A stretch of 64,000 nucleotides of DNA from Magicicada septendecula (Eukaryota; Arthropoda; Insecta; Hemiptera; Cicadidae). The notes beneath the pieces were generated by a model. It was not told where the DNA came from and did no database searches. It was given only the letters and a program-made list of their open reading frames with translations. A program made the position numbers and the translations under genes. Positions 30,311 to 41,449 of the stretch are shown here, one piece after another. Location: assembly GCA_034769895.1 (NCBI GenBank), contig CM068370.1, forward strand, positions 46,242,344 to 46,306,343. The letters run 5' to 3'. Every line of letters begins with the position of its first letter. Positions within the stretch are counted from its first letter, which is position 1.

Positions 30311-33300
30311 AAACAATATCCTTCTTTTTATAATATGTATTGCACATGTTTTCTAACACGGGACACTAATTATTAGATAAAATGTTTACCTTCATTTAAG
30401 CCAGCTTCCACTCACTGTGTACTTTCTCAGAGGCCATAACATGTTCTTTTTAACGTTGCCGAACATAAATTGATGTTGAATTAAAAATAATGTAAAGGAT
30501 TAGCACCTGAAGTTTGCAACGTGCAAGTTGAAGAATCTATTTAATTATTGCACTTAACTTGATATAAGTACTGATTACATTTCAGGATTATTATTTTCAG
30601 AAATAATGTATGTAAACCAGATTTCCCCATATAAAGTTAATTAAAATTCTTTAACGCATAGCATTTCAGGCCTTTATGGTAGTAGATTTGTATTACTAAA
30701 TTTGAATTTACACAAATAATTCTCTTTGATTAACCAGAGTTACACACACAAACTAAATGCTGAGAGTCCTCCTAGTGTATAAATTCAGCTAAAACACTAT
30801 TCCAAAAACTTACCTTGTTACTAGAATATGTGACATGATGAACTTTTCATGTTAAATAGTTTAAATACTTTGTGTTGAGAGTTAAGCAATTTACCTAATT
30901 TTTATTTATGCAGGCGTATAGCAAAATCTGATCATCATGAAAAAGGAATAAGGCATTTTGTAATAGCAATTAACTGATTAGTTCCTGCTGTATTACTGAC
31001 TCATATTACAAGACCAATTTTTGTTTAATTGAAGATATATTTTAACTGTTTCTTTTGGTGCAATCTGTAAATTCCATGACACACATCCATAAAGGTTCGA
31101 AAATATGCTTATTGCAGTTTGATAGGAATACGTTCTCAAAAAACTAATACAAATTTGTTATGTCTGATCACACCAGCTATCCTTTCTATTTGAAATGAGC
31201 CTTTTATCCAGATCTATTATATAGTATTGTGCCAAGATATATCACTACATTTGTATACTGTAATACAGTAGTGGTAGAATATTATCATTCCACTAATATT
31301 ACCCTAACATAATAAATGAAAATACATTATATACACATCTTTTGACATAATCATCCTTTCACTTATCACTTTTTGCCTATCAATTTATTTGATGAATATA
31401 TATTTTACGATTTATGTAAAATACAACAGGTGTTTAACGGACACATACTATGTGTAGACCTCTTATTTCCCTCCTCGGCAGGTTGAAGCTCAACTGGCAC
31501 TAGAGTTGGGTATGAAATTATACTATGCTCATAGTCTGTCTGTTAGCAGCTAGTGGCATCTATTGACATTCACTCATGTCAAATTACAGAGTCGGTAAAG
31601 AATGTTCGAAATTTGAATGTAAACAAATTAATAGTTAAATAATTAATATAATGGAAGTATCACATATATAATGTATATAAATGTAATTGTGAAAAAACGA
31701 TATAGGGCCTACTTCATATACAGATCAGAAGTAAATGATGAACTATTCTCTTTATGTAATAAGCCTTGTTACTAAACAACATATATTTTTAAAAGCTTCT
31801 TATCATATTGAGACGAACTGGAGCGGCATTTGAAACATCTCTTAGGTATAAAAACAACATAACAACCTTTACAAAATTTGCCGCCCGTAGGCAGTAGCCT
31901 ACTTTGCCTATGCATAAATCTGCCTCTGGTGTATATGCTAAATGCATCTGAACAGTAGTAAGAATGACTTAGTATCCTGTTGAGTTATTCACTGTTCTGA
32001 CGGATGATACGCAATAATGGAAGGTAGGATGTGAGAGCCAGCAATAACCTGTAATTAGGGTACAAATTTTAATCAACTTAAATATGGTATAAAAAACCAG
32101 AAATATTGTATTCCTTCATTTGGTCAAAATTAAACAAACATTTAATAACCTTTATAAATATACCGTGAGTGGACTATATAATATTTGCCAGGATTTTGAC
32201 TGATTCATAGCAAAAAACGTGAAGCCTCACAAAAAACTGTATGTCGAATAATGCGATAAAAGCGACGATCCTTGATGACGTCAGCGGCCAGGAATTTGTT
32301 TTTGTAAACAACACGATGCTGTCAACAAACAGACACAATAGACGAGTGACGTAGATTCACCCCACCTAGGAAATATGGAAAAAAGACTCGGTGTCATTTT
32401 AACAGAGAACGTGATCGCAGCTGGCCGGCAAATCGTTCACGAATAGTGAATTTTAACTTTTAAACCACTAAAAGTGGTTAATTACAACAGTGACCCCTTA
32501 CCATTCGGTAAGGTGTAATAATACAAAATGTGACTGGTAGAAATCGGCGAACTCGCGGTGCGCGACGTTCGTAAAACCGCAGCTGGCAATTTGGTGAGAA
32601 AGTTCCAAACATTCGTATTAATGCAAAATCAAAATTTAATTAACGTTAAATGACCAATTCTAAATCAAATATGAGCTCAATAAAATAAAATAATCAATTG
32701 TACCAGAGTGAGAGAGAGAGAGTGACTAATGATATAAATGCTGGGTTGTGCATACATACTTATATATATATATATATATCTTAAATTTGTTTTTGGTTTT
32801 ACTATGTGTTTATTATATGTTTAGATTTACAAGGTTCAATTTTAAATATGTCTGTCTATTTAATGATACATAGGACTACGCCCCGAGGCGCATGGTCGAG
32901 TCAAATATATATGTAAAACTTTCTGCTTAAATAATAAGTTTTTTTTTATAACCATTTCAGAGTATTTATTTCAGATAACACTTCCCATTCTACAATATCG
33001 TTCGCTTAACACGAAGTCTGGCCCGTAGAATAAATGTATTATCAGCTGTTGGTAGTTTTTAACATGGCGCTCGCTATTAAACACAATAATTATGTTAAAG
33101 ACAGTTACTGGGTATTTGTAATATACAATTACATAAGTATATAATTTGAAAGATAACAAACCTTAAATAAAACTCTCATATATTTCAGTTATTACACAGT
33201 GTTCTGTTCATTACAGACAAGTGCTTGATTTGATCATTTTTTTAAAATAAAATTGTATATTTTAATGTAGCTTTACAGTAGCTTGACAGAAAGTGTAAAA

Positions 33301-33964
33301 ATGTAAAATAAAAACGGCATGACTTAGGTGTAAATAAAAAGTGAACACTTTACAGTAGCACAAAAAATGACAAAAAACTGAGACAATGAAATGCTACAGT
33401 TCAGTTAAAAATTTTGCATCTCCCTCACACAAAATTTTAAAGAATAAAGACATCAATACCACAAAATATTTTTTTTGGAGCAAAAGGAAACACAATGGAA
33501 AGGCATCTCAGGTAGTATCGCTGTGAAATTATGGTTTCAAAATGTTTAGGGAAAAGAATAAAAAAATGCTAGCATTAACAATCCAACAATGTATCGAAAA
33601 GATCAGGATCTTGCTAGGTATAGTAGCCTCACTGAATGTGTTTCCAGGCGGCATCAAAGCGTTAAATAGGCCAATTAGCGAAGGCACGCACTGCTGCTGA
33701 CAGCTGTGAACAAAGCTAGCCGCTTCTGAACATCTCCAATGATGCCAAACGTATTTTGAACTTGAATGAAATGTGGACCAGTCTTTGCGAGACATCGGAA
33801 GTGCCCGCTTGTCTGAATTTCGAGTCGTTGCCAAAGAAACCACTGCTTTAGAAATTATTAATTTGTTACCTTCTTACAGCACATAGTATTTTACATAGTA
33901 TATTTATATTTAAATATCACAGTAATACTGCTTTACTTTATTTATAGTTGTAATTTTCGGTTCC
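30311..33964. other. non-coding stretch with duplicated segment
   Basis: No gene was recognised. Positions 30500-31260 are a close direct copy of 49505-50262. The rest (31260-33960) is AT-rich and appears unique in the window. It has a GA run at 32709-32722, an AT run at 32761-32778, and a TGACGTCA palindrome at 32276-32283. The region directly upstream of the transposase at 33965 should hold its promoter and TIR, neither of which I could define. Confidence 0.45.
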
Positions 33965-35446
33965 GTGTTCAAAATGTGGAGACCTTGGGAGAGAGAACAA
34001 CCATATCCTCAGCACGCTGATAATGAAGAAGGGAGTCATAGTCATAGTGATAGTGAAGAAATCGTTGTTGATGTAGTTAGCAACAGTGATAGTGGTGATG
34101 TAAGTGACAATAATGGGGAGTTTTCGAACGATGGGGAAATCTCGGTCACTCCAGACACTAGTAGGCTAATCAAAAATTCGATTAGAACAATTTCGAAACA
34201 GAGCCAAACTATAGTGTGTAACGTGCATGAATATGTTGTAAATAACAAAGTAGGTAAGGATTCAATTACTGAAACAGCCAGAATTGTGAAATTAAGCCGC
34301 CCGACTGTTCGTAAAATTGTTTCTAGAGGTCCCGTGACTCCCAAGAAGCCAGGTAACAAAAGAGTGCGTTTTAATAAAATTGATAATTTTGTTTGCGACA
34401 TTATCCGCCAAGAAATTTACAAATTTTACAAGAAAGGACAGCCACCCACAATTTCCGAACTACTCCAGCATCTTCAGAACATTTCAAGTTTTCCTTATAA
34501 AGAAACAATGCTAAGATCCCTTGTGAAGAAGCTCGGCTTTCGATTTCGGACACTTAATAAGAGGCGTGTTATAATGGAGTCATCAAGAATTGTGTCTTGG
34601 AGATACAAATACCTCCATAGACTACACCAACTGCGTTCACAGGGTTATGATGTTGTGTATCTAGACGAAACTTGGTTCGATACACATGACACCGTGAAGA
34701 AGGGATGGGATGATGGAACATGTGGCTGCGCTATTAACGTCCCTGTATCTAGAGGGAAGCGCATCATGGTGCTACATGCTGGTGGAGCTGAGGGGTGGGC
34801 TCCTAATTGTCTTTATTTGTCTGCCAAAAATATTTCAGATGCTAAAGCTGACAGCCACGATGAGATGAATGCTACAGTTTTTGAGAATTGGTTTAAAAAT
34901 TTGTTACTGCAAAATCTTTCAAAAGACAGGAAGTATGTCATAGTTTTAGAAAATGCGAGTTACCATTCTAGACAACTTATCAAAATCCCAACTAAATCGT
35001 CAAACAAGTCCGAAATTATTGAATTTATGAAGAAATTTGATTTACCAGTACCGGACCCAGTCCCCATTAAATTAATCTTGCTCGAAAGAATAAAAGCGGC
35101 GAATATAAACAAAATGTACGCAGTTGATGAGATGGCTCGAAAGGCAGGTCATGAAGTGTTACGACTTCCCCCTTATTACCGCATATTAAATCCAATCGAA
35201 TTAGTCTGGGCACGGTTAAAGTCTAACGTCAGGAAGAGCAACATAACTCCTCAGTTAAGTGCAAGTGTCTGTGAAGCCTTACGGAACTGTGCTGAGAACA
35301 TAGATGCCGAATACTGGAGGAAATGTGTGGAAAAAACTATGAAGGTAGAACGGGGATATTATGCAGACCTGTGGGAAGAAGAAGACCGCCTCATCATTCA
35401 TGTTGCAGACGACAGTGATGATGACTCAGACTGCGACTCCAACTAA
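33965..35446 (+). CDS. IS630/Tc1/mariner-superfamily transposase, DD82E spacing, altered second acid
   Basis: An uninterrupted 493-residue frame. The N-terminus (1-60) is rich in Asp, Glu and Ser. Residues ~100-120 (TARIVKLSRPTVRKIV) form a helix-turn-helix, as in mariner-type transposases. The catalytic fold has Asp234 in VVYLDETWFDTHD, then VIVLENASYHS with Glu329 where the family has Asp, then LNPIELVWARLK with Glu412. There are 82 residues between the second and third positions, the spacing of the DD82E 'Sailor' group. The C-terminus is again acidic. An Asp-to-Glu change at a catalytic position usually abolishes activity, so the frame may be a recently dead copy or a domesticated protein. 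TIRs and TA duplications were not identified. Confidence 0.88.
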   Translation: MFKMWRPWEREQPYPQHADNEEGSHSHSDSEEIVVDVVSNSDSGDVSDNNGEFSNDGEISVTPDTSRLIKNSIRTISKQSQTIVCNVHEYVVNNKVGKDSITETARIVKLSRPTVRKIVSRGPVTPKKPGNKRVRFNKIDNFVCDIIRQEIYKFYKKGQPPTISELLQHLQNISSFPYKETMLRSLVKKLGFRFRTLNKRRVIMESSRIVSWRYKYLHRLHQLRSQGYDVVYLDETWFDTHDTVKKGWDDGTCGCAINVPVSRGKRIMVLHAGGAEGWAPNCLYLSAKNISDAKADSHDEMNATVFENWFKNLLLQNLSKDRKYVIVLENASYHSRQLIKIPTKSSNKSEIIEFMKKFDLPVPDPVPIKLILLERIKAANINKMYAVDEMARKAGHEVLRLPPYYRILNPIELVWARLKSNVRKSNITPQLSASVCEALRNCAENIDAEYWRKCVEKTMKVERGYYADLWEEEDRLIIHVADDSDDDSDCDSN

Positions 35447-36837
35447 ACGGTGAGTAGTTTACTCCCAGGCTATGTATTAATTATTTACGATTTTGTCTTG
35501 TTTTACTCAGGTTTATTAATTTCTGATATTATTATTATTATAGCCTTCTGATATTGCAGGGATTTGCTTATCCCAAAGCTTTGTGATATTTTAATAATGA
35601 AAATCATTTTGAAAGTTATGTCGAAAAGGTATAGACCTATATTTTGTAGGTTTTGTTGTATTTTTATTCTTTATAGATAATGTAAACGTCAGGTTTACTT
35701 ACTTAAAACTGAAACTTCTGAGAAGTCCTGTGTTGTATTATTATTATTACTACATGAATTAATCATACGTATAATAATAATAACATTGAAGAGGAGAATC
35801 ATTTCACGCTAAGTTTCACTATAGGTGGGAGAAGAACTTGGCAACATTGTCAGCTTGTTTTGAGTGACACTAGGGACGAGACCATCTGGTTTCCTTTGAG
35901 TGAGAATCAAAGCGTTCCGCCTGGAAATGCTTTGAGCGCGGCTACTATACATTATAGGGAAAATTGGTTTTGTAGCTGCTAGTGGATGTTTGTTTCTATA
36001 AAAAATAATTGCAGTATCTAATAAATTATGGTACATATTTAATCATTTATTGAATAATTTGTCATTTATATAATTTTTTTTTTTTTTAATTTCTATAGAT
36101 ACTTTTGGTGTGTTTGTTGTAATTTTGTGTTTTACATAATCTTTTGTGATTAAATCATTTGGTATAAAATGTTCCAGATTATAAAATACACCTCACAGTT
36201 TTAACATACAATATATATAGTAACACCTCTATACATAGTAACAGGTATATCAATATGCCCGTAATCACAGGTATAGGAAAGTAATGGCAAATCTTGCATA
36301 ATATTGTTATCAGTTATTGTTATTATTCGGCTAGTGCTGTTAAATTCATATTGGCCCAAAGTGATCACAAAATGAATTTATTGTATTTGTTTACAGTCAA
36401 CAGTGTAGATTCCGGTGATGATTTGAGATTTATATAAATTAATTTTCACTCACATGAATGAAGTTGCAAACCGTAAAGAAATACAGAATATATTTTCTAT
36501 GACAGCAGACAAGACAGAACACTTGTATTTTGCCTGTTATGTGTGTACATACATTCAGACATAATTTATTTGGATTGACTCTGCAAGCTTGAAATCAGAT
36601 AAAAATAATGTTTTATATTTTACATTAGTGTATATGTAAAATTATAATCCTCAACGTATAATATTGAATTAATTGGGATGTTTCGTTAAATTGTTACGAC
36701 GGTCTCACCGATCGTCACATAGTACAGTGGAAACCAAAATAAAACACACTTATGAATTTGCTAATTTATTGGTGTTGTTACAGCTTGTTCCAGTTTTATT
36801 ACATTTTTAATTAGTGTTGTGTTGTAAGTAGCTACGA
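35447..36837. other. non-coding stretch
   Basis: AT-rich sequence with no recognised gene. The part near 36700-36730 (ggtctcaccgatcgtcacat, then agtacagtggaaacc) resembles 54887-54930 and may be the 5' end of the Merlin-like element that follows. Confidence 0.4.
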
Positions 36838-37672
36838 TGGTTGAGTGTTATTAGTACATAAGAGGATGCTGCAGTTTCTTTTCTTCAAGAAAAAGGTTTG
36901 GTTCACAATCCTCGTCAATGTGAACAAGGACACGACATGGTATTAGCCCTTGGGCAGCAACAGCGTTGGTGTTGCAGTAAGACGACTTGCCGTGAGTATA
37001 AGGTAGTTCGCAAGGGCACATTTTTACAGGGGTCCAAATTACCGCTGGGAAAAATAATAAAATTATTTATTTCTGGTGTGAAGGCCGTAGTAGTGTGAAA
37101 AACAGTAAAAATCAACTGGAAATCGGCGTCAACACACACACAGAGTGGACGGCTTACTTAAGATATATCTGTGCCGTAACGTCATGAGGAACCCACGGAA
37201 AATTGGAGGACCGAATTTAACAGTTGAAATTGACGAGAGTGTGTTTGCCAAGAGAAAAAATAATGTTGGCCAGGTGTATCCACAACAATGGGTATTCGAT
37301 GGATACTGCCGAGAAACGAAGGAATGCTTTTTGTGTAGTGTGGAAGATAGATCAGCAGCTACCCTCCTACCTCTCATAGTGGCAAATACTGAACCAGGGT
37401 CTACTATAATGTCAGATGAGTGGCGTTCGTACCGTCAAATTGTTAATTTGCCACAACAGTACAGTCATTTGACTGTAAACCATAGTTATAACTTTGTGGA
37501 CCTGAAATGGGAGCGCATACACAAGGCGTAGAAAGCATGTGGCGGTCCTGTAAACGGCAAAACATGATTGAATGTGGTACGAGAAGGGAACACTTAGATT
37601 TCTATTTAAGTGAGTACATGTGGAGGTCCGCAGAGGTCCAGAATATCATTCCAGGTGATGTATCGAGAAGCG
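36838..37672 (+). pseudogene. Merlin-like transposase, decayed copy
   Basis: Nearly the whole 293-residue protein of 41450-42331 can be followed here in three frames: 'KGLVHNPRQCEQGHDMVLAL' from 36895, a shift near 37076, 'NLTVEIDESVFAKRKNNV' and 'STIMSDEWRSYRQIVNL' in the second block (37145-37510), a shift near 37500, and 'GVESMWRSCKRQNM' in the last. The catalytic Asp, Asp and Glu are still encoded but cannot be translated together. The C-terminus diverges near 37630. It is on the opposite strand to the intact copy, about 4 kb away. Confidence 0.88.
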
Positions 37673-38276
37673 TATAGAGTCACCTCCTTACCACTCACGA
37701 CTACCTGTGGCTAGCTGGTGTTTCTGTAAAAACAATATTCAACGGAACATGCATTATGGTTAATAAGTTAGTATTATTAAATACACAGTTTTAATAGGTT
37801 AGTATTACATATCTACCACTTTTTAGATAAAGAAGGAGTATGCACTACGGTTAATAGCTTATGCTACAAGATACATGTTTATTTTAAAAATTAGTACAGT
37901 AACATACAAGACAGGTTACAAGAACAATTGCTGGAAGAAACGGAGAATAAACAGTTACAGTGAGGTCAAAAGACATAGAATTGAGCACTACAGAGTCAAT
38001 TGGGTTTGTAAAGAAACGTCACACCCAATGCACTATCATTACACACAATAATGTACTATCATTACCTAACCAACCACAACACTCATGTAGAGTAGACGTA
38101 TTATTTAAGAAGTATCTGTGCCTCAACCCAGTACTAAATCCAGTATACTGTAACAGGATCTACTGTTCCACACTGTAAATAAAGAAGACAGGCAATAATA
38201 TCTATGTGTAGGCTGAGGAGATTGGAATGGCTGTTTACTTACCACTTTACCTGGTATTTTGGTCACTTAACCAAAT

Positions 38277-38760
38277 ATCGGTGTGGAGAACCATACGTGG
38301 CTTCCATGTTCTAAGATTTATATTTAAAATCATTTACGAAATGAAATGTTTCCATAGAAACTACTTCTTTCCACTTATTGCTTCAGCCTTAACCACAGTA
38401 CTGTAGTCACTAACATATACCACCACACATTATCGCACTCGATTTTCACTGATGATGGCAGTCGACGGCACTGCGGAAACATCTGGTTTTGCAGAAAACA
38501 TTGGACTATGGCCAAACAGCCCGGGAAGGAATTTTAACAACAAACTACTACTTTGTTGCCGATAACGTAGTACACATATAAAAATTATCCCCTCCCCCTT
38601 CAACTATAATTTTCATTTATAGAAAATTACCCCCACCCCGTTCACCCGTTCAACTAGCCTCTTTATTTATAGATATTTCATCTACGTTTCTACAGTGGAT
38701 TATTAAGATCTTCTTATCAGGATACTTTATATCTAAATTAAGTACTTTATTCTTATTATT
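38277..38760 (+). mobile_element. E-family dispersed repeat, copy 5 (3' truncated)
   Basis: Starts ATCGGTGTGGAGAACC and carries the middle block with a hammerhead-like motif (38447-38486). It breaks off at 'aagtactttattctt', next to an AT run, so the ~160-bp unit and 3' hairpin are missing. Confidence 0.72.
38447..38486 (+). ncRNA. hammerhead-like motif in E copy 5
   Basis: CA-CTGATGA-t-GGCAGT...ACTGCg-GAAA-CA-TC-TGG. Helix II can form five pairs (GCAGT/ACTGC) plus a mismatched end. Helix III has lost its C-G pair. The order matches the copy at 50794-50833. Confidence 0.5.
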
Positions 38761-38763
38761 ATT

Positions 38764-38790
38764 ATATATATATATATATATATATATAAA
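38764..38790. repeat. (TA)n microsatellite
   Basis: A pure AT run at the point where E copy 5 is truncated. Confidence 0.85.
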
Positions 38791-38830
38791 TATAAACTTT
38801 CACATATGAACTTACTTTGGTTATCACTTT

Positions 38831-38869
38831 CCCATACGTTTCAAGGTGATGTGCCTCTTCTTCAGTGGG
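38831..38869 (-). ncRNA. hammerhead-like motif of a further unplaced family
   Basis: The minus-strand order is CCCA-CTGAAGA-ag-AGG...CCT-t-GAAA-CG-TA-TGGG. Helix I has four pairs, helix II three, helix III one C-G pair, and the cleavage triplet would be GUA. It belongs to neither PLE 1-3 nor the E family. The body of its element was not recognised. Confidence 0.5.
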
Positions 38870-38904
38870 AGTAAATACTGAATGTCATTGTTACAGAATG
38901 TTAC

Positions 38905-39794
38905 AAACTAGCTGCCTTCAGAGCCATGATACATAGACTTAACAACATCCCCTTAGATGAAAAAGACTACAAAGACGAACCAAACACGATAAAATATCTA
39001 GCAGAATCTAATGGATATGACAGAACAATAGTCAGTAACTCCTACACAAAACACAAAACAAACAACAGACAAAGACAGAAAACAACAAATTCATAACACT
39101 AACATACATCAACAAACAAATTGAAAAAATAGCCCACAAATTTAAAAAAGCAGGATACAGAATCGCTTACAAAACTACTAACAAAACAGAACACACACTA
39201 TCAAAACACACACACAAAGCACAAAACAAATTCGATCTACCCGGTGTTTACAAGCTAAATTGCTCAAATTGCAATAAATTCTACATAGGCCAGACAGGAC
39301 GTAGCTTCAAACAGAGATACATTGAACACACAAAGGCACTCCACTCCACTACAGAATCCACCTTTGCAAACCACCTCATTGAAGCAAACCACACATATAA
39401 AAACATCGACAATAACATGAACATTCTACACGTACACACAGAAGGCCGAAAACTAGACACTCTAGAACAATTGGAAATATACAAACACACAAAAACAAAT
39501 AAAAACGACATCCTAAACGAACAGACACAATTCAAATCGCACGCATTATTCGAACATATCTCACCCCACACATACAGCATCGATCTTTCGAAATTCGATT
39601 CCGTCACCCACAACAAGACGGACAGCGCTACCAGCGGCAGCCTCTGAAGAAGCCTTTTAAAGGAGAAAACCGGTTCAGGCTGTAAGGTAAAACTTTACGC
39701 TTTTACTTATAAAAAAAATAGTGTTCCGAGTCGTTAATGTAATAGTCATATTTAGTTAAGTAACGGACACATCATGGACAACGAAATCCAAGAA
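38905..39794 (+). mobile_element. PLE family 2, truncated copy with tail
   Basis: Begins in the RT thumb ('KLAAFRAMIHRLNNIPLDEK'), continues through GIY-YIG, the stop near 39647, the hammerhead-like region and 3' UTR, and ends with the tail (...aacgaaatccaagaa). A one-base loss near 39032 shifts the thumb. The RT catalytic part is missing. No target duplication was found at the left edge. Confidence 0.85.
39223..39647 (+). pseudogene. PLE family 2 GIY-YIG endonuclease
   Basis: An open segment with GVYKLNCSNCNKFYIGQTGR, SFKQRYIEHTKAL and 'NILNEQ'-type C-terminal motifs close to the copies at 16033-17127 and 57480-57896. It ends '...DSATSGSL', followed by CTGAAGAAG of the hammerhead-like region. 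Shift-free over the nuclease, but the upstream thumb is out of frame. Confidence 0.85.
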
Positions 39795-40054
39795 ATAACA
39801 TAAGAATATAGAATAAAGTAATTTGTAAATATATCGTTATACTTCTGATGTGTAAAGTAGTATACATCAATAGTCTACTCTCATACAGTATACGAATTTG
39901 TTGGAAAATATCAGGCACACTACTTGGCAAGTGTTCAACACTGATTTAAAAATGTTTTGTTTAATGCAAACACTGAAACACACTATACACAAGAAATAGA
40001 ACTCATCATGAACATAACGTGATTATATTACTTCTTATGGTATAAGAATATGAT

Positions 40055-40190
40055 ATCGGTTTTTTGTTTAATATCCACTTGTAAAGGAAAAAATACAGCA
40101 GATAATTATTTTATAAATAACTTTGTTACAGCTGCTGTGAAGTTGTTTAGATTAAATAATGTAACCTAACCAACTTTCAAGTATTGAATA
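40055..40190 (+). repeat. direct repeat, left copy
   Basis: Shares GTTACAGCTGCTGTGAAGTT, 'tgtttagattaaataat' and flanking sequence with 40897-41040 at roughly 85-90% identity by eye. The two copies enclose about 700 bp. Confidence 0.7.
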
Positions 40191-40896
40191 TTAAGTATAA
40201 GTATATTTAATCCTGAGAGAAAATGAACGATTAACACCAGTTTTTGAAAGAACCATGAAAGGAGAGAAGATGAGCTTGTGTACGAAATGCGAAGTGGAGT
40301 ATCTTATGTAGAGATGAAAGCTCAAAAGTTCAAGGCAAATACATATGAATGGAGATGATTGGTAATATCTGGGACCTGTCACACAACAGAACACCATACA
40401 ATGATGATACTGTGTATGTATGATGTAATGTGCCTGCTTTTAATATTTTCAAAGGATTTTAATACTTTGTTTCGACTGGTTTCACTGTGTAAATTACAAA
40501 CCTGAATATAGTGCTGGAAGTTTCAGTTCTTCAGCCTGCGTAATGATGATGTAGGCCTAAATGTTTCTACCCTTTTCTTGTGCCTGCAAAGAAAAATAAA
40601 TTAGGCCTACATCACCGGACACACAAAGTACTGACATATGAACATTAATCAATTATTTTGTTTAATCAGTCAACATTCTAGGAGACCAATATTAAAGGGT
40701 TTACAGATTATTGACCCGTCCACCAAAACACACACACACACAGGTTCTGATATGTGTTACAATTGTGTCTTATTTTCAGCCAACCATTCTTTTACAGGTG
40801 AAATCAGTACAATTATACCTCGTGAGTATAAAGTTAGTTTAATCTGTAACCTATGATATTAAAAATAATAATATACTGCACATGATTATTACACTT

Positions 40897-41040
40897 TATA
40901 TGATATCAGCTTTTTGGCTTAAAATCCACTTGTAAAAGAAAATATACAAAATGATTATTATTTTATAATTAACTTTGTTACAGCTGCTGTGAAGTTGTTT
41001 AGATTAAATAATATAACCTAACCTACTTTTAAGTACTGAA
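40897..41040 (+). repeat. direct repeat, right copy
   Basis: Second copy of 40055-40190. A pair of direct repeats around non-coding DNA could be LTRs of a small non-autonomous element, or a simple duplication. TG/CA ends were not confirmed. Confidence 0.7.
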
Positions 41041-41449
41041 TACTTTTAATGTGTCATGTACTGTGTTCAATAAGGAAACAAAATACTTTTACAGAATACT
41101 TAAAATCCTTGAAAATGGTATTGGGTTAAGCTTGAGCAATGAATAATTAAACTAAGCATGTGATTTCAAAGTCAATATCATTATGAAAACGTATTCTAAA
41201 TGTCAAATATATCATATGTACTATTTAAATATGGTTAAACAATGTATGTACAATAGGCATACGCATATTATTATTGTTATAACGGATGTATGTATTCTAG
41301 GAAGGTTAGTTCAGTGAATAAAGTCTTTTCTAATCAACGTGTTGTCTAACTGTATTTGGCAATATAATTCCAATATTAAATAATATCTCTCACACTAAAT
41401 AGAACATACTTACCAAAATTGATAATACTTACCAAAATCATATTTGTTT

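Larger units (their letters stand above)
39795..41449. other. non-coding stretch with a direct repeat pair
   Basis: No gene recognised. It contains two ~135-bp direct repeats (40055-40190 and 40897-41040) and a short inverted pair built on GATGTAGGCCTAA near 40550 and 40600. The rest is unassigned AT-rich DNA. Confidence 0.45.

Noticed and set aside
32276-32283. TGACGTCA as a functional CRE promoter element
   Set aside because: A single palindromic 8-mer with no gene nearby. Chance occurrence cannot be excluded.
33529-33843. 104-codon minus-strand frame upstream of the DD82E transposase
   Set aside because: No recognisable motif. Cys/Ser/His-rich composition typical of a random frame.
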